A stretch of DNA of 64,000 nucleotides from Planomicrobium sp. CPCC 101079 (GTDB lineage: Bacteria; Bacillota; Bacilli; Bacillales_A; Planococcaceae). The stretch lies in the NCBI RefSeq assembly GCF_007859275.1, contig NZ_VOHC01000011.1, positions 248,001 to 312,000 of the forward strand. Reading direction: 5' to 3'. The notes beneath the pieces are model-generated. The model saw only the letters and a list, made by a program, of their open reading frames with translations. It had not been told where the DNA came from and did not search any database. Each line of letters opens with the position of its first letter. Position 1 is the stretch's first letter. Positions 59,728-64,000 of the stretch are shown here, in pieces. The position numbers and the translations under genes are program-made.

Positions 59728-60675
59728 GTGAGTTTACATAAAATTATTATTCCGACGCCATTTGCTGTTGGGGATGTTAATTCCTATTTGTTGAAAGGAG
59801 ATATGCTGACGCTGATCGATGCCGGGCCAAAAACGCCTGAAGCATGGGAGGCTTTGAAAGCAGGGCTTCTGGATGTGAATGTCAAACCCCAAGACGTCGA
59901 ACAAGTGGTTTTGACCCATCACCATCCCGACCATGCCGGCTGGGTCGACGGTTTTGAACGTGCAAAATTATACGGGCACCCTTATAACGATTTATGGATG
60001 CGCCGTGATCAGGCATTTTTTGATTACCATGACGCGTTTTACTTGGAGCGCCTGCAAGAAGAAGGCGTTCCGGAAGAGTTGTTGTTTTGGGTGAAAAAAA
60101 TGAAGCGGCCGCTCAATCTGATGGGCAGCCGTCCACTTGACATGACCATCAATGAAGGCGATGTGCTTCCGGGGCATCCAGAATGGCAAGTCATGGAGAC
60201 GCTTGGCCATGCCCAAAGCCATTTGTCATTTTGGGATGCCGAAACGCGTGAGATGATCGGGGGTGACCACGTAATTGCAAAAGTATCATCTAATCCGTTG
60301 ATTGAGCCACCGCTCAATCCGGCAGATGGCCGTCCGAAGTCGCTGCTGCAATACAACGCGTCTTTAGGCAGGCTATTAAAAATGCCGATCGATGTGATTT
60401 ATAGCGGACATGGAAAAGAAGTGCGCAATGTTACAGAATTGGTCACATCCCGATTGGAAAAACAGCATCAGCGCGCCATGAAAGTGCTCGACATGCTTAA
60501 AGGCGATGAAAAGACGGTCTATCAGCTGACGCAGGAACTGTTTCCTCATGCATACGAGAAAGAGCTTGGCTTGACGCTTTCGGAAACAATCGGACAGATC
60601 GATTACTTGCTGGAAGACGGGTTGATCACCGAAAGAATGGCTGAAAATGGCGTCTTTTATTACCATGAAGCGTAA
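59728..60675 (+). CDS. Metallo-beta-lactamase fold hydrolase (YqjP-like)
   Basis: A 315-residue cytosolic hydrolase. Metal motif LTHHHPDHAGW near residues 62-72, LIDAGPKT before it, ETLGHAQSHLSFWD and GGDHVIAKVSSNP as later ligands, and YSGHGKEV. A C-terminal helical, winged-helix-like domain (KTVYQLTQELFPH, ~255-315) is typical of the LACTB2/YqjP branch. Substrate unknown. GTG start at 59728, with ggggagatggag upstream. Confidence 0.88.
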   Translation: MSLHKIIIPTPFAVGDVNSYLLKGDMLTLIDAGPKTPEAWEALKAGLLDVNVKPQDVEQVVLTHHHPDHAGWVDGFERAKLYGHPYNDLWMRRDQAFFDYHDAFYLERLQEEGVPEELLFWVKKMKRPLNLMGSRPLDMTINEGDVLPGHPEWQVMETLGHAQSHLSFWDAETREMIGGDHVIAKVSSNPLIEPPLNPADGRPKSLLQYNASLGRLLKMPIDVIYSGHGKEVRNVTELVTSRLEKQHQRAMKVLDMLKGDEKTVYQLTQELFPHAYEKELGLTLSETIGQIDYLLEDGLITERMAENGVFYYHEA

Positions 60676-60696
60676 GTTGTTCGGCTATTTTTTGTA

Positions 60697-60725
60697 TTGC
60701 AACAATTCCGTTCTCCGGTTACAAT
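60697..60725 (+). promoter_or_regulatory. Promoter of the lipoprotein gene
   Basis: TTGCAA (60697-60702), 17 bp, TACAAT (60720-60725). Confidence 0.65.
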
Positions 60726-60793
60726 AGACGCGTCTGGAATGACGGAAGTGTGAACGGGGCATCTTGAGAATAATGCGAAAAGGAATGGGTTAG

Positions 60794-61345
60794 TTGAAGA
60801 AATTGACGGTATTGATGGCGAGTTTCCTGTTATTGGCGGCATGCTCGAACGATCAAGCAGCACAAACCGAAACAGAAGAGCCAAAAAAAGAAGAAGTGGC
60901 AGCAGAACAGAAAGAAATGACAGAAGAAGGATTCATCACACAAGTGACCGAATCGCAAATTCTAGTAAACAATATCTATTTCACGATCAACGACAAAGTG
61001 GCGGTCCAATCGGATAACGGGACTGAAACATCAGACAGCAAAATCAGCGATATCCGCACAGGGATGAAAGTGAGCGTCGATTACCAAGGGCCTCTTGCTG
61101 AAAAGTTCCCAATGGAAGGTGAAGCGGAGACTTTGACGATTTTGACTGATGAGGAATCAACAAAGCGTTCGGAAGCACTCCAGGTGTTCATCAACAAGGA
61201 GCAATTATCAAGCCTTCTTATGATGGGGCAGCCCATTGTCCGCGATAACGAAATCGGCTTTTTGTTCAGCAATATGGAAACTGGGGATGTTTCTGAAGTT
61301 AGAATTGACCTTGATACACATGAATATACAATCGGCGGAAAGTAA
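60794..61345 (+). CDS. Putative lipoprotein of unknown function
   Basis: A 183-residue protein with lipoprotein signal MKKLTVLMASFLLLAACSND (lipobox LAAC), a Glu/Lys-rich linker, then a small beta domain (EGFITQVTESQILVNNIYF, GMKVSVDYQGPLAEKFP). It resembles DUF3221-type secreted lipoproteins, with uncertainty. The C-terminal third (SSLLMMGQPIVRDNEIGFLF, EVRIDLDTHEYTI) suggests a second small domain. TTG start with aaaggaatggg upstream. Monocistronic with its own promoter and terminator. Confidence 0.82.
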   Translation: MKKLTVLMASFLLLAACSNDQAAQTETEEPKKEEVAAEQKEMTEEGFITQVTESQILVNNIYFTINDKVAVQSDNGTETSDSKISDIRTGMKVSVDYQGPLAEKFPMEGEAETLTILTDEESTKRSEALQVFINKEQLSSLLMMGQPIVRDNEIGFLFSNMETGDVSEVRIDLDTHEYTIGGK

Positions 61346-61369
61346 AAGCAGCTTAGGCTGCTTTTTTTT
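61345..61369 (+). terminator. Terminator of the lipoprotein gene
   Basis: Stem 61345-61352 with 61357-61364 (aaagcagc/gctgcttt), loop ttag, long T tract. Confidence 0.88.
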
Positions 61370-61393
61370 ATGCATTTTTTTGATTGAATATCC

Positions 61394-61422
61394 TTGCACT
61401 TAACAGTTGGGCGTGCTAATAT
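61394..61422 (+). promoter_or_regulatory. Promoter of argGH
   Basis: TTGCAC (61394-61399), 17 bp, TAATAT (61417-61422). The -10 begins a TAATATG-N8-CATATTA palindrome (61417-61438). Confidence 0.55.
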
Positions 61423-61441
61423 GTGTATATTCATATTAATT

Positions 61442-61459
61442 AGTGCATAAAAATACATT
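61442..61459 (+). promoter_or_regulatory. ARG box upstream of argG
   Basis: agTGCATAAAAATACATt fits TGNATWWWWATNCA exactly. It lies between the -10 and the ribosome-binding site, so arginine-bound ArgR would block transcription. Confidence 0.62.
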
Positions 61460-61473
61460 GGAGGTATTCATAC

Positions 61474-62697
61474 ATGAACAAAAAAATCGTACTTGCATAT
61501 TCAGGCGGACTAGATACATCAGTGGCCATTCCATGGCTGAAAGGACAAGGCTATGACGTAGTTGCGGTCTGCCTTGATATTGGAGAAGGAAAAGATTTGA
61601 ACTTTATCAAACAAAAAGCGCTTCAAGTGGGAGCGGTTGAAAGCTATATGATCGATGCAAGAGAAGAATTCGCGAATGAATACGCATTGGTTTCGCTGCA
61701 GGCCCATACCTTATATGAAGGCAAATACCCGTTGGTGTCGGCATTATCACGCCCGCTCATTTCGAAAAAGTTAGTGGAAATCGCCGAGGAAACAGGATCG
61801 ACGGCTGTAGCGCACGGCTGCACCGGAAAAGGCAATGACCAAGTGCGTTTTGAAGTGTCGATCAAATCCCTCAATCCGAATTTGGAAGTGGTTGCGCCGG
61901 TCCGTGCATGGGCATGGTCGCGTGATGAGGAAATCGCTTATGCCAAAGAACATAATGTGCCGATTCCAGTGAATTTGGATAGCCCGTTCTCGATTGACCA
62001 AAATCTCTGGGGCCGCGCAAACGAATGCGGCGTATTGGAAGACCCGTGGGCTGCGCCTCCGGAAGAAGCATACGACGTGACCACTGCGCTTGAAAACACA
62101 CCGGACACACCGGATATTGTTGAAATTGAATTTGTGAACGGCGTGCCGACGCAATTGAACGGCGTTTCTTATACGTTTGCAAAATTGATCCTTGAATTGA
62201 ATGACATTGCCGGAAAACACGGCGTCGGCAGAATCGATCATGTTGAAAACCGTCTTGTGGGCATCAAATCGCGTGAAATCTACGAAGCTCCGGCAGCCAT
62301 GACACTGATTGCCGCACATAAAGAATTGGAAGACATCACATTAGTGAAGGAAATGGCGCATTTCAAGCCGGTCATCGAAAAGAAGTTGACGGAATTGATT
62401 TATGAAGGCTTATGGTTCTCGCCGCTGCGTACCGCACTCCAGGCATTTTTGCAAGAAACACAAGTTTATGTCAATGGCACGGTCCGCGTGAAGCTGTTCA
62501 AAGGGCATGCCATCATCGAAGGGCGTAAATCGCCAAATTCTCTATACAGCGAGCAGTTGGCTACGTACTCTACTGAAGACACATTCAACCATGCTTCTGC
62601 TGTCGGCTTTATCGAACTTTGGGGCCTTCCGACAGTTGTCAACTCCATGGTCAATAAAAAAGAACAGCCAGTAGCAAAAGAACAGGTGAAATCATGA
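61474..62697 (+). CDS. argG: Argininosuccinate synthase
   Basis: Joins citrulline and aspartate with ATP in arginine synthesis. It has 407 residues. N-terminal PP-loop [16 protein letters not shown], aspartate/citrulline-binding [13 protein letters not shown] and [12 protein letters not shown], and [11 protein letters not shown]-like [14 protein letters not shown] follows ttggagg. Stop overlaps argH (ATGA). Behind an ARG-box-like operator. Confidence 0.97.
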   Translation: MNKKIVLAYSGGLDTSVAIPWLKGQGYDVVAVCLDIGEGKDLNFIKQKALQVGAVESYMIDAREEFANEYALVSLQAHTLYEGKYPLVSALSRPLISKKLVEIAEETGSTAVAHGCTGKGNDQVRFEVSIKSLNPNLEVVAPVRAWAWSRDEEIAYAKEHNVPIPVNLDSPFSIDQNLWGRANECGVLEDPWAAPPEEAYDVTTALENTPDTPDIVEIEFVNGVPTQLNGVSYTFAKLILELNDIAGKHGVGRIDHVENRLVGIKSREIYEAPAAMTLIAAHKELEDITLVKEMAHFKPVIEKKLTELIYEGLWFSPLRTALQAFLQETQVYVNGTVRVKLFKGHAIIEGRKSPNSLYSEQLATYSTEDTFNHASAVGFIELWGLPTVVNSMVNKKEQPVAKEQVKS

Positions 62698-64000
62698 CCA
62701 AATTGTGGGGAGGCCGTTTCCAGAAATCGGCCGAACAATGGGTGGATGAATTCGGAGCATCGATTTCATTTGACCAGCAATTAGTGATGGAAGATCTAGA
62801 AGGCAGTACGGCGCATGTGAAAATGCTGTCGGCCTGCCAGATCCTCACCGAACAAGAAGCGGCGCTCATCCTTTCCGGTTTGGCTGCGCTTAAAGAAAAA
62901 GCGAAAGTTGGACAGTTGGAGTTTAGTGTATCCAATGAAGATATCCACTTGAACCTGGAGAAACTGCTGATCGACGAAATCGGCCCAGTCGGCGGCAAGC
63001 TTCATACAGCCCGCAGCCGCAATGACCAAGTGGCGACGGATATGCACCTGTATTTGAAAAACCGCGTCCAGGAAATCATTGAAGCAGTAGCTGCCTTCCA
63101 AGGGGCGATCGTGACACAAGCGGAAGCGCATGTAGAAACGATTGTTCCAGGCTATACGCATTTACAGCGGGCTCAGCCGATCTCATTCGGCCATCATTTG
63201 CTGACGTATTTCTGGATGCTTGAACGCGATAAAGCACGCCTTTCGGAATCGCTGAAGCGCATCGACTTGTCGCCGCTCGGCGCAGGCGCCATGTCCGGCA
63301 CGACGTTTCCGATTGACCGTGAACTTGCGGCGAGCTTTCTCGGGTTTTCGGGTGTTTACGAAAACAGCTTGGACGCTGTGAGTGATCGCGACTTTATCGT
63401 CGAATTTTTGAGCAATGCGTCGTTGCTGATGATGCATATGTCACGCTTTGCTGAAGAAATCATTCTTTGGTCAAGTGAAGAATTCCGCTTTATCGAACTT
63501 GACGATGCGTTTTCGACAGGATCGAGCATCATGCCGCAAAAGAAAAATCCGGATATGGCCGAACTGATCCGCGGCAAGACGGGACGCGTCTATGGCAATC
63601 TGTTCGGTTTGCTGACAACGCTGAAAGGATTGCCACTCGCCTATAACAAGGATATGCAGGAAGACAAGGAAGGCATGTTCGATACGGTCCAGACGCTTGC
63701 GGGTTCCTTGCCGATTTTCGAAGGCATGGTTCGCACGATGACTGTCCGCACCGATTCGATGGAAAAAGCGGTTCACTCGGATTTCTCGAATGCGACTGAA
63801 CTTGCCGATTACTTGGCGGCCAAAGGCATGCCGTTCCGTGAAGCGCATGATGTCACCGGAAAACTTGTTTTCACGTGCATCCAGCGAGGCTATTTCCTGA
63901 AAGACTTGCCGCTTGCGGATCTTCAGGACGCCAGCCCGCTCATTGAAGAAGACATCTTCGAAACCTTGCAGCCGGCAACGGCAGTCAAGCGCCGCAACTC
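62694..64000 (+). CDS. argH: Argininosuccinate lyase, truncated by the window end
   Basis: Splits argininosuccinate into arginine and fumarate. 435 codons are present; the usual length is about 455-460, so roughly the last 20-25 residues lie beyond 64000. N-terminal [31 protein letters not shown]-like [17 protein letters not shown] with catalytic His, and signature [12 protein letters not shown] are clear. ATG at 62694 overlaps the argG stop, so argG-argH form one operon. Confidence 0.96.
   Translation, partial: MTKLWGGRFQKSAEQWVDEFGASISFDQQLVMEDLEGSTAHVKMLSACQILTEQEAALILSGLAALKEKAKVGQLEFSVSNEDIHLNLEKLLIDEIGPVGGKLHTARSRNDQVATDMHLYLKNRVQEIIEAVAAFQGAIVTQAEAHVETIVPGYTHLQRAQPISFGHHLLTYFWMLERDKARLSESLKRIDLSPLGAGAMSGTTFPIDRELAASFLGFSGVYENSLDAVSDRDFIVEFLSNASLLMMHMSRFAEEIILWSSEEFRFIELDDAFSTGSSIMPQKKNPDMAELIRGKTGRVYGNLFGLLTTLKGLPLAYNKDMQEDKEGMFDTVQTLAGSLPIFEGMVRTMTVRTDSMEKAVHSDFSNATELADYLAAKGMPFREAHDVTGKLVFTCIQRGYFLKDLPLADLQDASPLIEEDIFETLQPATAVKRRN

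Overview
This window looks like a chromosomal segment of a low-to-moderate GC member of the Bacillales, most likely a Planococcaceae genus such as Planococcus. The gene order follows the B. subtilis rpmG/yqg–comG–gcv–acc–nusB–dxs–recN–spo0A–bkd–yqj backbone. Several traits fit a non-sporulating relative: spo0A follows recN directly with no spoIVB between them, and class II ribonucleotide reductase and methylmalonyl-CoA mutase genes are present. I see no rRNA, tRNA, CRISPR array, prophage or complete insertion sequence. This is core chromosome with a few unusual accessory pieces.

Layout: 1-4.5 kb, rpmG, a folate enzyme, yqgQ, an LTA-synthase-type sulfatase, a metallo-hydrolase and two small membrane proteins. 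4.8-9.1 kb, the comGA-GG pseudopilus operon followed by aroK. 9.1-13.5 kb, a tandem glycine riboswitch driving gcvT-gcvPA-gcvPB. 13.5-14.5 kb, an unknown gene under a LexA-type operator and a rhodanese-like protein lacking its cysteine. 14.8-17.5 kb, nrdJ under two NrdR boxes. 17.6-22.1 kb, aroQ, pepP, efp, accB, accC, yqhY. 22.3-32 kb, nusB, folD, xseAB, ispA, dxs, tlyA, argR, recN, spo0A. 32-33.1 kb, a decayed or permuted cupredoxin gene and a DUF2627 gene. 33.2-43.9 kb, bkdR and the branched-chain keto-acid operon (ptb, bcd, buk, lpdV, bkdAA, bkdAB, bkdB), broken by a 504-nt repeat-bearing gap. 43.9-53.8 kb, the propionate arm (mutA, mutB, meaB, mce, mmdA) interleaved with brxB, an ArAE-type transporter, prli42 and a pepT-like peptidase. 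53.9-64 kb, a CAP-domain protein, dinB, rnz, a small toxin locus, namA, proI with a proline T-box, a YqjP-like hydrolase, a lipoprotein, argG and a truncated argH.

Metabolically, the bkd genes turn leucine, isoleucine and valine into acyl-CoAs. These can be cashed in as butyrate-type acyl phosphates (ptb, buk) or, through propionyl-CoA carboxylase, epimerase and B12-dependent mutase, become succinyl-CoA. Arginine genes carry ARG-box-like operators at both argR and argG. Proline synthesis is under a T-box and glycine cleavage under a glycine riboswitch.

The most interesting unit is at 56.9-57.3 kb. A 35-residue single-helix protein has a LexA-type box over its promoter region and a Shine-Dalgarno buried in a hairpin. 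A convergent antisense RNA, with its own promoter and terminator, covers the whole 3' part of its message. This has the architecture of a DNA-damage-inducible type I toxin-antitoxin system. Second-rank oddities are the LexA-box gene at 13.6 kb, a comGD without a normal start codon, a BkdR whose GAFTGA loop is changed to GAVPFA, four TTGCA motifs at exact 10-bp spacing before ptb, and the permuted cupredoxin.
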